From Doris montereyensis (lineage: Eukaryota; Mollusca; Gastropoda; Nudibranchia; Dorididae), in the NCBI GenBank assembly GCA_037039925.1, contig JAXRKP010000319.1, positions 77,501-141,500 of the forward strand: a stretch of DNA of 64,000 bases, given 5' to 3'. The notes under the pieces were generated by a model that was not told the DNA's origin, did no database searches, and saw only the letters and a list, made by a program, of their open reading frames with translations. The position numbers were made by a program, and so were the translations under genes. Position 1 is the first letter of the stretch. Each line of letters starts with the position of its first letter. Positions 10,406-64,000 of this stretch are shown here, one piece after another.

Positions 10406-11790
10406 GGTACATATTATATATGTGGGATTTGCGCCAAAAGGAGGAGCTGGTGGGCGTTATGGAGGACTGAGCGGTTCACAAAGTGGATGAACTGTGGGAT
10501 TTTTCTTTCACAGGAAAGGACTATTCAATGGATACCTGTATTTGACAATTGGATGAATCTACGGGATTTGGATGAAAAAGAAATTTTTTCTTTCAGAGGG
10601 AGAAACTCTGGAAGAGACAACTGGACTGGATATCGGGAACTGGACCAAAAAAAACCCACCAAAGAAATTCAAAGTCAGAGTAACATATTCTAATGTGACG
10701 ATGTTGACATCATTTATAAATAGTACATTAATTCGTTATTACAATCTGTGTATGATTGTGCGTGTGTGTGTGTGTGTGTCTGTGTAAATGAGAGCGAGTG
10801 TATGTGTAGTGTAAATATGCGAGTTTACGTGTGGATTCATTAGTGTTAACGGCGTTATTTTTTTATATATCAAAAGGACAATGAAATCAGGTGTAAAAAA
10901 GTTGCCGTTTAAGTTTAAGTTTTTTTAAGTTTGAGACAAATAGTGTTCTGAAATTACACCTTCGATATTAATGAGACTTGGGATCTCTTCTCTTCAAACG
11001 AATATAATTTCTCGTGTTAAAAGTTTTGTTAATAATAATAATAAGACAGAAAGGTCCTGACAACTATTTATTCGTTTGACTATGCTCGAGTTATTAATAT
11101 TATTCTTTGCAATGATTTAGGGTAAATGTCAATCATTTTCGTTTGGATGGAGACTAGAGTCGAGATTCTTGTATGTTCTGAATCGAGCCAGAGTGTTATT
11201 TGCTTTGCATTATTGAATGATGTTGATACGTTTGATTCTGAATTAAATAGCGGTGGTCAGAACTAATGTGTCCAAGTTTTTATTCTATTGTTGTTGGTCG
11301 TTATTTAGTATGTTTTGCACATCATTACCTAAGGCATGTGCTCAGACTATGAGATTAGGGACGTGGTGGTGCAGAAACAAAATGTCGGCCTCTAAATAAA
11401 TCTTAACCGAGAGGTCACGTGTTCGTTTGTTAACAATACTAATCCATAGTAACTATGTGTTTGTAATCTATCAATACTGTGAGCTACCCTGTTTCACTGA
11501 GAGGAGAGCATGTGGATGTATGTGTGCATGTATGAATGTTCGTTCGTTTGTATGCGAGAGTTTTTGAAATTTTCATTGGAATTGTGCATATGTATGTGTA
11601 CATGTATGTTCGTTTGTGTGTTTGAGCTTTTTTAGATTTTCGTTGTCATTGTGGATGTATGTGTGTATGTGTGTTCGTTTGTATGTGCAAGTTTTTGAGG
11701 TGTCCGTTGTCCTTATTGAATTATACATTGTAAATTGTAGTAAAGCGCATTTGAGCATTCTTGTAATGGAGATTGGCGTTCTATGAATTT
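10406..11790. other. Intergenic, no gene seen
   Basis: Decayed minisatellite units to about 10570, a GT-rich tract near 10760-10790, and T/G-rich sequence with ATGTATGTGT words near 11510-11690. No coding sequence or RNA gene that I can support. Confidence 0.6.
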
Positions 11791-11796
11791 CTTATT

Positions 11797-11797
11797 A

Positions 11798-11831
<34 letters not shown>

Positions 11832-11864
11832 CATAATTATTATTATTATATTATTATTATTATT
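11797..11864. repeat. (ATT)n microsatellite
   Basis: About 20 ATT triplets with few interruptions. Confidence 0.95.
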
Positions 11865-11877
11865 TGCATCCGACAAA

Positions 11878-11990
11878 TTGAAAAAAAACTTCTCGATAAT
11901 TTTCTAGTAAAACTCAGTCTACTTGGTCCAGGTAGGTGGCTTGACACCTCTAGCCCCATCGGAGACTGGTGATAAAAAGGACAGGAGGTT
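11878..11990 (+). mobile_element. SINE family B fragment
   Basis: Body segment only: TTGGTCCAGGTAGGTGGCTT, CCCCATCGGAGACTGG and GATAAAAAGGACAGGAGGT match the middle of family B. Confidence 0.65.
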
Positions 11991-12217
11991 CCGTTCAGCT
12001 GTTATGCGGTAATCTCAGTCAGGGCGAATTAAGAAGAAGAAGAAACAGCAAGGTGAAGAAAAGACGTGTAAATTAAGAATGCAAAGAAAGAAGAAGGAAA
12101 TACCAGTAGCCCACGCCAATCGGCCACAACGAAATCAAATCTCAAGGTGGTGACTTACAAGGAACCAACAAAGTGTAATATATTTAATTAATATATTCAA
12201 TAAATGATAAATATAGA

Positions 12218-12530
12218 AGTGGCATCGGTGGCCGAGCGGTTGGGCTGCTGGACTGGGGATCATGAGGTCCCCAGTTCAAATCCTAGCAAAGTCAGGGCCG
12301 ACGTTGTGTTACTTGGGAAAGACACTTAACATAACACGCATATTCCCCACTCTATCCAGGTGCAAATGGGTACAAGCACTAGCTTGGGAGTAATAACCTG
12401 CGTCAGACTAGCGTCCTGGCCATGAGGTTGATTATTGTCACTTGTTCCGCTTCACGCTATAGAAACCGGGATAAGCTCCGGCTCTATCGGGCTGAATGGC
12501 CTTGAAGGAACTTGACTTTAAAAATAAAGA
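12218..12530 (+). mobile_element. SINE family C, tRNA-derived
   Basis: Starts GTGGCATCGGTGGCCGAGCG and has a tRNA(Leu/Ser)-like head: A box GGTGGCCGAGCGG and B box AGTTCAAATCC. The body contains GTGTTACTTGGGAAAGACAC and AACCGGGATAAGCTCCGG and ends CCTTGAAGGAACTTGAC. Matching copies lie at 44461 and 62640-62972. Confidence 0.85.
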
Positions 12531-12769
12531 GTGAAAGCTATGACTAAGCAGTAGGACCTACCAGTACAGTACCAGTAGATCTCGGACGATGAGGTGACCA
12601 TGGTATTGCATTGTGTGTTTTTATGCCTAGTACTACAGAAACCAGGATATTCTATGGCTTTGAATGGGCATGTTACTGTTACTGTTACTGTTGGCAAGCC
12701 TGGAAGAGACTTTCCTAACTTGAACTTGAAGCTTACTATTAATTGTGTTCAAGCTAAATTCGTTTGATT

Positions 12770-12868
12770 ATTTCATTGTAGTTATTCCCTGTCCACCATG
12801 TGCGGTGGACGTCAATGAGTGAAATAAGAGGGAGTAGTGTAGTAGTAGGATGAAAGACGTGTGAAAGA
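12770..12868 (-). mobile_element. SINE family A, partial copy
   Basis: CCCTGTCCACCATGTGCGGT and GATGAAAGACGTGTGAAAGA match family A. It abuts a + strand copy, giving an inverted pair. Confidence 0.7.
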
Positions 12869-13008
12869 GCGGGCGGTTGACGGGGATCTGCTGGTAGATC
12901 CTACTTCTTTCCTTTTTTTACTTTTTCACTTCTCTTTTATCTCACGGTTTCCTCTTAATTCACCACAATACTGGATGGGATAAATTTTTCAATTAAACAA
13001 ACGAACGA
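12869..13008 (+). mobile_element. SINE family A, complete sense copy
   Basis: Runs from GGGCGGTTGACGGGGATCTG through CCTACTTCTTTCC and TCTCACGGTTTCCTCTTAAT to TTCAATTAAAC and (GAAC)n. It defines the element's sense: GGGCGG head, pyrimidine-rich middle, AAAC/GAAC tail. Confidence 0.85.
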
Positions 13009-13204
13009 GTACAAGTAAAAGAGCAGAAAGGAAATAAGTTGGACCTACCAGAATCACCCCTGAACTGCCAAGGTTCAAATCTTTGATCTTTCATACCATT
13101 GTTACACAGATGATTTCACATCTGTACTAAACTTAACACAACCTCTTCACTGCATTGTACCCCGTCCACCACATGAAGTGATCTCAGGGTACAGTAAGAC
13201 GAAT

Positions 13205-13290
13205 ACAATCCATTGAAATTTACTGTTCACCATAAGTGGTGATCTCAGCGTGAATTTAAAGAAAGAGAAAAGAGCAAGATAACAGCATTT
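13205..13290 (-). mobile_element. SINE family A, partial copy
   Basis: CATTGAAATTTACTGTTCAC and GTGGTGATCTCAGCG mark the 3' half of family A in antisense. Confidence 0.7.
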
Positions 13291-13294
13291 CATT

Positions 13295-13612
13295 TGACTT
13301 ACGGGTACCCACATCCACAACTAAGGTGATCTCAGGGTTTTTGGAAGGATTTTTAATTTTGCCTGGACTGTCTTGTAATGTAAAAAGCCAAGGGATCTCC
13401 AACGTGCACAGAGTGTTGTGATCTGCACACAGGACCTCCTTTTTTATCGTTTGTCTCCGATGGGACTAGATGTTGATCCAACTACCTGGACAAGAGGGGT
13501 AGATTTTACTCAAAAAAAACGTCGAAAACATTTTTCGACCGTTGGTGGGGCTTGAACCCACGACCTTTGGGTTGAGATGCTGACACCTTGCCTCTGGGCT
13601 ACCAAGTCCCCC
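13295..13612 (-). mobile_element. SINE family B copy
   Basis: Tail side GGTACCCACATCCACAACTA; the two TGCACA words in the body are unexpanded (ACGTGCACAGAGTGTTGTGA then TCTGCACAC). The head on the - strand is CTTGGTAGCCCAGAGGCAAG with GGTCGTGGGTTCAAGCCC as B box. This is a good reference for the unexpanded element. Confidence 0.87.
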
Positions 13613-13765
13613 AACAGATAAGGGAAAGAATTGAACAAGGAAAGAAGCAGGACCTACCAGCAGAGCTCACCAATCACCCACACAATGAGATGAAAGATAA
13701 GCAAGCGTCAAGGAAAGAAGTAGGACCTACCAGAAGAACCCCGCCAACCGCACCAATGATTAGCA
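13613..13765 (-). mobile_element. Two SINE family A head fragments in tandem
   Basis: GGAAAGAAGCAGGACCTACC and GGAAAGAAGTAGGACCTACC occur 76 bases apart, each followed by a CCAATC/CCAACCGC end. The element head has been duplicated. Confidence 0.65.
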
Positions 13766-14163
13766 AGACAATAATAAAAAATAAAATATAACATGTGCAC
13801 ACATTTATACCGGTATTAATAGCAAACTTTATTATTTTTTGTCACCACTCCTCATCACATGACTTCATGGCATCAACATCTCGCCTAACCTTACAACCCC
13901 CACTCCCACCCCCCATCCCCTCCCCCTTTCTCTCCTTCCATTGTTCTTACAGTGTCAGTTCCTCCAGTGACCAGAATAATAATTATATGCAGATCAGGGA
14001 GGGAGGGGGGGGTCAGGGACGGGACAGGACCCCACCTAGCTCCAAAACAACAGGAGCATAACAAACAAAATGAATGAAGATCATGTAACAGAAGAAAAAA
14101 AACAAACATCACAGACAAGATCAATTCGAGTAAATGATTATTATCATCATCTTACAAAATGAG

Positions 14164-14168
<5 letters not shown>

Positions 14169-14196
<28 letters not shown>
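14169..14196. repeat. (GA)n microsatellite
   Basis: About 14 uninterrupted GA dinucleotides. Confidence 0.95.
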
Positions 14197-14201
<5 letters not shown>

Positions 14202-14473
14202 ATATATAATAATATAAAAATCAAGCACGTCCTATGTCATAAAAAAATTAATAAATCAAGAAACAAAAACGTGAAGAAGAACCCCCCACAATAGCAACAG
14301 CAACAGCAACAACAACAGCAACAAAAACTCAATAGTTTCTCACTACTCCTCCTCCTAGCTATTAGAATAATGTATTGGAAATTGAAGAATTCCAGTTGTG
14401 TGAACAAAGGACAAAGAAGAACATTAGAATTCCTCTATTGACATAACATTATTATGTACACTCAATATTGTGT

Positions 14474-14476
<3 letters not shown>

Positions 14477-14512
<36 letters not shown>
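14477..14512. repeat. (CA)n microsatellite
   Basis: About 18 ACAC dinucleotides. Confidence 0.95.
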
Positions 14513-14514
<2 letters not shown>

Positions 14515-15025
14515 GTTCACCATAATTTTATACATAAGAATCATCAACCATAAAACTGATTTGATTCTTTTTTCTTCCTTTTCCTTTTTTTCTTCATCTA
14601 TTCCCCTCTGATAAAATCTACTGGCAATCACAAAAGAAATCAAAAACAAAGAAAAGAAGAAAAAAAACAGAAGCCCTATAGTATTTTTCTCTCCGTTTTC
14701 AGTCATTACAGCAAGGTGGATAACACACCCATTGCTTCTTTTCAGGACACCGTCTGCATCAAGATATTCTTTAACCCATATCCTTTCTAAATTCTATCTA
14801 ATCAATGGTCACTCAACCACTTCAGTTTCTTCATCACTAAACACCTTAGTCAATGAACACGAGCATATCCCAAAAAAAAAACCCCAGCACATTCCATATT
14901 GACAACAGCCAAAGTTTCATTACTTGATTGAGTAATAGGAATAATACCCCTCCCTCCCCCTCCTCCTCCTCCCAAAACAAAGAAAACAAAAACCACAGAA
15001 AATCTGGAGTTGAAATTGAATGTAT

Positions 15026-15175
15026 TTTGTTTCATTGAAATTTATCCTTTCCAACATATGCGGTGATCTAAAGCTAACATTAAGAGAAAACAGCAAGATG
15101 AAAGATGAGTGAAAGAAGGAAAGGAAAGAAAAAAGTAAAGAAGTAGGACCTACCAACAGCATCCGCCAACAACAT
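15026..15175 (-). mobile_element. SINE family A copy
   Basis: TTTCATTGAAATTTATCC at the tail side, AACAGCAAGATGAAAGATGA in the middle and AAGTAGGACCTACCAACAGC at the head. Confidence 0.85.
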
Positions 15176-16074
15176 ACGTGAGGTTGAAGCAATCAAATGC
15201 TTAAGATTAAGGATTATGCTCTTCATAGGAGACAACGGAATATTTAGTGACATTAGATTGCTAAAAATAGAATCATCAGCAATTAAATGCTGTTATTTTC
15301 ATAAATCGATTAACAACAGCACATTATATGAATCATATTACAAAATTTTTTCATCAAATCTTTTAATTAACATTACAATAATTCTCAATGTTTATCTCCT
15401 GTATCGAGACGACTAATTTCAATTGTGTGAGTGAGTGTGAGTTTGACAGCCAAGCGCCTCTGAGGCACAAGTCTAGTCTAGCAGTCATAGCAATAATGGC
15501 AAGTAGGTCACGGCGACCCAACAGTTTGAACGTGGAGCAAACAATTTAATCTTTAAAACGCGTACGATAGTAATTAACTTGGCGGAAACGGTGAAATTTT
15601 GTCTCATTTGAGAATTTCTAAGCCGATAGAGAAATCATCATGATGTATCAAAGACGTACGTTGACAATTGCTCCCCCCCCCCCCGGACACAAAACAAAAT
15701 TGGAGACTACTCTAAATCATAAGATAGTAAGATAGACAAGACCTCTCTCGTCATCCAACCTCAAAACTGTGAAATTAATATTTCTGAAGAAAAAATTTCA
15801 CTTTAAAAATAAAAATAAAACAGACATGCGAAACATCCATCATGCATGCAGGAGGCGATAACAACAACAACAAAATCAGCAACAACAAATTTTCACCTCA
15901 AATATCCAAAAGTCGTTCATTCACAATGTCAAGGTAAATTGACGTATTTCAAATTATTTTTTTTTACTTTTGTATTTCATTTGTAGAAAAAAAACATTGT
16001 TTTAATAATGATAATCAAGATTCATAGAAGAAGTAGTAGTGATACTTAGTGTAATAAATTATAACATGTAATCA

Positions 16075-16131
16075 TAATAATAATAATAATAATAATAATA
16101 ATATTAATAATAATAATAATAATAATAATAT
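16075..16131. repeat. (AAT)n microsatellite
   Basis: About 18 AAT triplets with one interruption. A shorter AAT tract lies at 17404-17430. Confidence 0.95.
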
Positions 16132-17863
16132 GAAACATTCAAAAACAGAAGCTTTAATATTCAAACATAAATCGTCATGATAAAACAGTCAATCCATAGA
16201 GGCCGCCAAATCTTCTCTTCTCCAGTAGAAAAAAAACAAAACAATGCATAACAGGTGACCCATGTGGGCTTTTTCAAAAACATGTGGTATACACACACAT
16301 ATTAATTACAATATATGTGACATGACAAAATGTTCTATAGAACACAAATCCCCTCCTACCCACTCTCCCGCCTCAAAATCCAAACAAACATCAACAGGTA
16401 AAAAAAAAAAAAGAGAAAAAAAAAGAGAGACAGAGAGAGAGAGAAGAGAAAGTGGAAGAGTGAAAGATTGCGAAGATAGGAGTCCGAATAAAACAAGACT
16501 TTCATCATGTTCATTATCTATCTTCTTCTAATCCAACAATTTGCTTTCTCATGTACATGTAGGTTGTAAGCCCCACTTTCAAATGACAATACACACATAG
16601 AAGACACACACACACACACATATACATATACACACACACACACACACACACACGAGGCCTGGACAAGTACACAGGAAACTTTCTGTGTACTTTCACTTTC
16701 AGTCCGTCAAAGAAAGCCCCAAAGGCAGATGATACACGTAATAATATGTACCCATGGGACCGCTGATGATTAAAAAATTTCTCACTGAAAAGGACCACCC
16801 TTATGCCGTGTACTATCTTTAAATATATTCTAAAAAGAAACTAATATAATTTATAACATCAATATTTAAATTCATTTATATAACATTTCAGCACAAGTAT
16901 TTATCATCAGATAGATGAGGAAAAAGAATACAAAAAAATAAATCGATCCATATATAACTAGATACTGATCAAGGCATATTCATGCTGTCTCATACACACA
17001 CATAAACACACATATAAAAATACACAGAAAAGAGCTGAGGGAGAACTCAAAAGAATTCTCTAGCACTCTGAATACAAAATAAAAAAAGAAGGCGTGCTAT
17101 TTCATACATATACATATATATATGTCTCTTGTCTTATAGCAGCATTGCGACCTCTGGGGAAATAAGTCAGTTATGTACGGGTAACGACTACTCCTGCATG
17201 TACCGATCATCTCCCCTTGCTGCAATCAAATTTTCAATCGGAAATCTTTAAAAGCTAACCTGCACATTGTTTTCAATCAAAGCAATAACAAAATATTGAA
17301 AAACAAAACAAAAACGACAACAATGTAGTAATAGAGAAAAAGAAAGCCAGACACAATCACTCAACAGCTTTAATGTGTGTCTCTCTAGACATTCTTCATG
17401 AATCAATAATAATAATAATAATAATAATATAAGATAAGATAAGAATAAATTATTTCATAAAGATATTATTACATTGTAGTTTTTGTTTCACATATTTTCT
17501 TCTTCTTTTTTCTTGTTTTAACGATTTGAACTAATGCAACAAAAGAGACAGGTAACAAAGCTTAAGCAACAGATGAAAATGACAGGGAGGGGGTGAGAGA
17601 GAGAGGGAGAGGGAGAGGGGGAGGGGGAGGGGGGAGTCCATCCAAACCCACCCCGCTTAGACTCAGAACAAACAAAACATAATAATAATTAATGACACAA
17701 CTGTTGACGTGGATCTTGTTCAAATTGGATAACAAATGAAAGTATTGGGTGTGTGATTGTGAGAGCACGGCTACCACCACACACCCACGTCAACATGTAA
17801 ACTCCGTGAGCCTTTAAGCAATGGACAATCTTTTGTGTTGGAGGGAGGGAGGGAAGGAAAGGG

Positions 17864-17979
<116 letters not shown>

Positions 17980-19207
17980 GGAGAGAGGGAGAGAGAAAGA
18001 GAGAGAAAGAGAGAAACAAACAGACAGACAGACAAAGCAAATGGAGAAAGGAGAGTATGAAACAGGTACATGAATGCACTACAACATACACAAATGATCA
18101 ACCAATGTGTTTGAAATGACCATAGAACTGCATCAACGGCTGAATGGCAGTATCAGTAACCTGAAGGACAAAAAAGAGACAGAGACAGAGACAAACAAAT
18201 ACCCCGTGAATGGCAGCAAATATTTTAGAAAAAACGTATGTCGTAATTCCATAATTATAATTATCTACATTACGCATTATATCTAAATAAATATAGTTTT
18301 AAAAATTCACACTCACGCATAAAGCAAAAAAATAAAATCAATCAAGAAAAAAGCAAAAAAAAAGCAAACTTATATCAAATATTAAAAAAAACAATTTTAT
18401 GTCTTTTTAATGGGGAAATGAAGGCAGGCAAAGAGAACAATAAGAGACGAGCACAAAAAAACAAAGGAGTAAAGCACACGCAACAAGTCGACTAAGAGGA
18501 ATCAATGTAATTCTCACTTGTACTTTCAGCCTCAAAGTACACAGGCACAGAGAGAAACAGACGGGCGATGATGTGCCAAGAGAAAACCTAAATAAATGCG
18601 ATATTCAAATTATAGTGAAATTGAAATTCTCAACCCATCGATCACACCCCACACTGCCGTACACTGATTTTGACACACACAGACCTCAAACGCACATACA
18701 AACAAACACACGCACAGACATAGCAGGCAATGTTCATCAGCCTGTGGGTCTAGTGTCTGTATCTCACCAAAAAAACGGAGGTGATAAATCACAACACTAA
18801 ATAAACCAATGCAACATGTTCCTTGAAGCCCCCCCCCCCCCAACGTCATCAACTTTCTTGCCGAGACCAAGGACACACCATAATTAGATAGAAATCCATT
18901 TCATGTTTCAACTCTTTTCTGAGACCGACAGGCATATGTAACAAGTTACAACTTCTGACACAAAAACAAGAAAAAGCAAAAAGGAAAAAAGAAGTTGGAA
19001 AAAAACCCAAGCAAACAATTGAGGAGGTTAACTCAAAGCGTGTTCCATAGAAAGAGTATATACTACCAATTATCAGTGTAGAAATCAATAGCACTACAAT
19101 TAATACACAAGATGTAACACAAAATGTATCACTGGCACATGCTATCAGTCATCCTATGACTACATATGAAAGACGCACGACTCTTACTCAACAAGAAGAC
19201 TATTTCA

Positions 19208-19342
19208 TGGTTCGTTGCAATTTACACCGGCCACCATAAGCGGTGATCTCAGGCTGAATCAAGAGGAAATAGCAAGTTGAAAAATATAAGCAAGTCTGTA
19301 AGGAAAGAAGCAGGACCTATCGGTAGCAGCTGCCAATTGCCT
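19208..19342 (-). mobile_element. SINE family A copy
   Basis: CACCATAAGCGGTGATCTCA, AGAGGAAATAGCAAGTTG and GAAGCAGGACCTATCGG follow the family order. Confidence 0.8.
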
Positions 19343-20704
19343 ATTCAACAAGACAACGATTTGGCTAAAAATAAATATTTACCCTAGCAGAATACATGGA
19401 AGCCCCTTGTGCTGTTCATTTTCAATGGGGTGTTTAGCACGTGAAATTACTTGCCCTTGTTTCAAAAACAGATCGGTGGTAGCTCTTTTGTGTGGAGACT
19501 GGAAGCCCTTCTTTAATTATAGTAAAATACGAAGGCGGTGAGTACCCAACATTACTATTTATAAATAATAATGTTACTACACAAGTAGTATAACTACTGC
19601 TACCATTTCTACTCTTGTTAACAATCATTCTAATACTGTAACTAATGATGCTAACATTTGTGGCGATGATTATTATCAATAATAAGAGAAGAAGAAGGAG
19701 AAGGAACAGGATGACCACCGGTAATGATAATAACAAAAACTAGCTCTAGCTCTAGAATTAGAAATGATAGAGTAGTAGTACACAACATTCTAGGTGTTCA
19801 TATTTTTATAACGTAATGGCCGCACAATGGGTTGTTTTTTATATCTCGTGACAACCACTGCCAAGAAGAAAAGATAGTGAAAACAGCAGACAACGAGACA
19901 CCTCTGAAACGCCTCAAACACGACCTCTTTCTAGCAGGATGGCTTCCTGCAGAAAGAGAGGCGAAGAGAGGCGGCATATCCAATACAAAATTGACTGGTG
20001 TTGAGATGAGTTGAGATAAAGGCCTTTTGGTCACTATTGTCACTATTGAGATTAAACAACATGACAACAACAAAAAAGACATGGAAAGAAAGAGGACAAA
20101 GAGAAAGAAAGACAAGAAAAAAAAACCACACGCTTGACAGCCAGCCATTAGCCAAGTGCAAGGCAGCGACATTAATCAGCACCCAATAAAATTGGACAAA
20201 GTGTAATCCCCACTTGAAGTAAGAAGATGCCATGCGGCGTCCCATTTGCCAAATCTCAACAACAAAAATGAATTCAAATAGGAGCACCATGTTAGTCTAG
20301 CTTACTTGTCTGATGGCAGTGTGATGTGTGACTGAGGCCAATTGTAAACACGTCAAGCGGCAAAGGTCTTACAGGGATCCCCAACTGATTCAAGACACAC
20401 CGACCGTACGTGGGGGTAGGATGTACATCTACCGCTACCATGCACAAACGAACAAATGGTCAGCGTACAGAAACTTGAAACACTGGGACAGTGAGACTAC
20501 TACACGCAATAAAAGAAACGCTAATTCGGGTCGACCGAGCAATAAGTCATCAGTTCAAACCTACACATAACGCACTACTTGACTTGAGGGACTTGAGCAG
20601 AAGAGATGCACACCTTCACGATTGGGACGGGGTGGGGGTGGAGGGGGGAACACAAAAACAATTGTTTCCTTCTTCTTGTTCTGGTGAAAATTAAGAAAGG
20701 AAAA

Positions 20705-20726
20705 ACACACACACACACACACACAA
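20705..20726. repeat. (CA)n microsatellite
   Basis: Eleven ACAC dinucleotides in the region downstream of USP9X. Confidence 0.9.
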
Positions 20727-21158
20727 GCGAATAGCTGAAAATTAAAAGAGGGCAAAAGAACAACATTGAAATAACTAAATGAAGAAAGGTTGAAAAAAAA
20801 TAAAAATAAATAGGACTCAAGCCTTGAGTGAGGCATTCTTAGCCTCTTTGAAGACAATCATAATCATACTATCCACAGGTTGCACATTGAAGAAAAGCTT
20901 AATCACAACATGTTTCTTTCTATTCCAAAATCATTTCTAGGATTATCGGTATGCTATCATCACAATCTTACACATAAACGTAAAACGTTTTTACTTCCGG
21001 GAGTGGTGAAATCTTTTTACAGACTTGTTTGTACCATCATGGAATTTCCACGATATCATCACGGAGTATCCACCAGAGGGGTTTGGTAGCCAGCTAGCTA
21101 CACACGCCACACGTAACAATGCAACACAGCCCGGCCAGGCGCGTCAGTTGGGGTCCCC

Positions 21159-63383
<42,225 letters not shown>

Positions 63384-63599
63384 CTGTAGGGAGAAACGGC
63401 AACATTATGTTATGAAAGGCCAATAACGATTAATTAGACAGATAAGACAGTCATGGAATTGAAGACGATTAACAAATATTAAAAAATGAAATATTGAAAC
63501 AATGACAAATAGTCGATGAACCTATTTTTCAATTAAGTCCCTTACTGATTTGAGCAAATCAACAAGTGAACCGTTAAATTAAAGACAGTTAATTTAAAT

Positions 63600-64000
63600 A
63601 AAATTTCCACAAGACACAAACTGATAATCACAGGAATCAAAGTGATCTTCTCATCAAGAGCTTATCACAGGAATCAAAAATAATCTTCTCATCAAGGGCT
63701 TAGGACAGGAATCACAATGATCTTCTCATCAAGAGCTTATCACAGGAATCAAATTGATCTTCTCATCAAGAGCTCAGGATAGAATCAAAATGATCTTCTC
63801 ATAAAGAGCTTATGACAGGAATTAAAATGATCTTCTCATCAAGAGCTTATCACAGGAATCAAAATGATCTTCTCATCAAGAGCTTATCACAAGAATCAAA
63901 ATGATCTTCTCATCAATAGCTTATCACAGGAATTAAAATGATTTTCTCATCAAGAGCTTATCACAGGAATCAAAATGATCTTCTCATCAAGAACTTATCA
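63600..64000. repeat. 37-bp minisatellite at the right edge
   Basis: About ten copies of TCACAGGAATCAAAATGATC plus TTCTCATCAAGAGCTTA, running off the window. Confidence 0.95.

Overview
This is a eukaryotic window, most likely from a mollusc. Its genes are split by GT-AG introns. The intergenic and intronic DNA is packed with short interspersed repeats, non-LTR retrotransposon fragments, DNA-transposon remnants and minisatellites. The mollusc call is an inference from repeat style and protein divergence; no rRNA or mitochondrial marker is present. There is no bacterial-style operon and no CRISPR array.

Layout. Positions 1-8751 hold the last three recognisable exons of a small multi-pass membrane protein gene on the + strand (possibly TMEM26-like). 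These lie among a SINE-derived minisatellite (1-1235), a broken LINE (about 1790-4880) split by a fold-back element, a second minisatellite, and a second LINE fragment on the - strand (about 7190-8190). A third minisatellite (8760-10400) begins a few bases after the stop codon. From 10.4 to 21.1 kb I see no coding exon, only SINE copies and microsatellites; the right part may be 3' UTR of the next gene. From 21159 to 63383 the - strand carries 34 exons of a USP9X/fat facets-type ubiquitin C-terminal hydrolase, about 1,640 codons. They include the whole catalytic domain (Cys box 52429-52547, His box 43900-44012) and the C-terminal region ending in a glutamine-rich tail. The 5' part of the gene lies beyond the right edge. 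The two genes converge tail to tail.

The USP9X exons have good splice sites and strong family conservation, yet reading them in frame needs single-base corrections at about nine places, several of them in homopolymers and most of them a missing base. I read these as consensus errors in the assembly rather than gene decay, and automated gene calls here will be fragmented.

The most interesting pattern is that several minisatellites lie inside SINE copies. In one, the 19-bp array unit equals the spacing between two TGCACA words in the unexpanded SINE. In another, the 42-bp unit matches a segment of a different SINE bounded by similar short repeats. Two further arrays sit at the same junction in the head of that second SINE. 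This suggests short direct repeats inside abundant SINEs repeatedly seed new minisatellites. Other notable items are a decayed Mutator-like transposon and a deleted relative in USP9X introns, a SINE whose target-site duplication touches a splice donor, a 0.8-1.1 kb tandem duplication, and several inverted-repeat elements.
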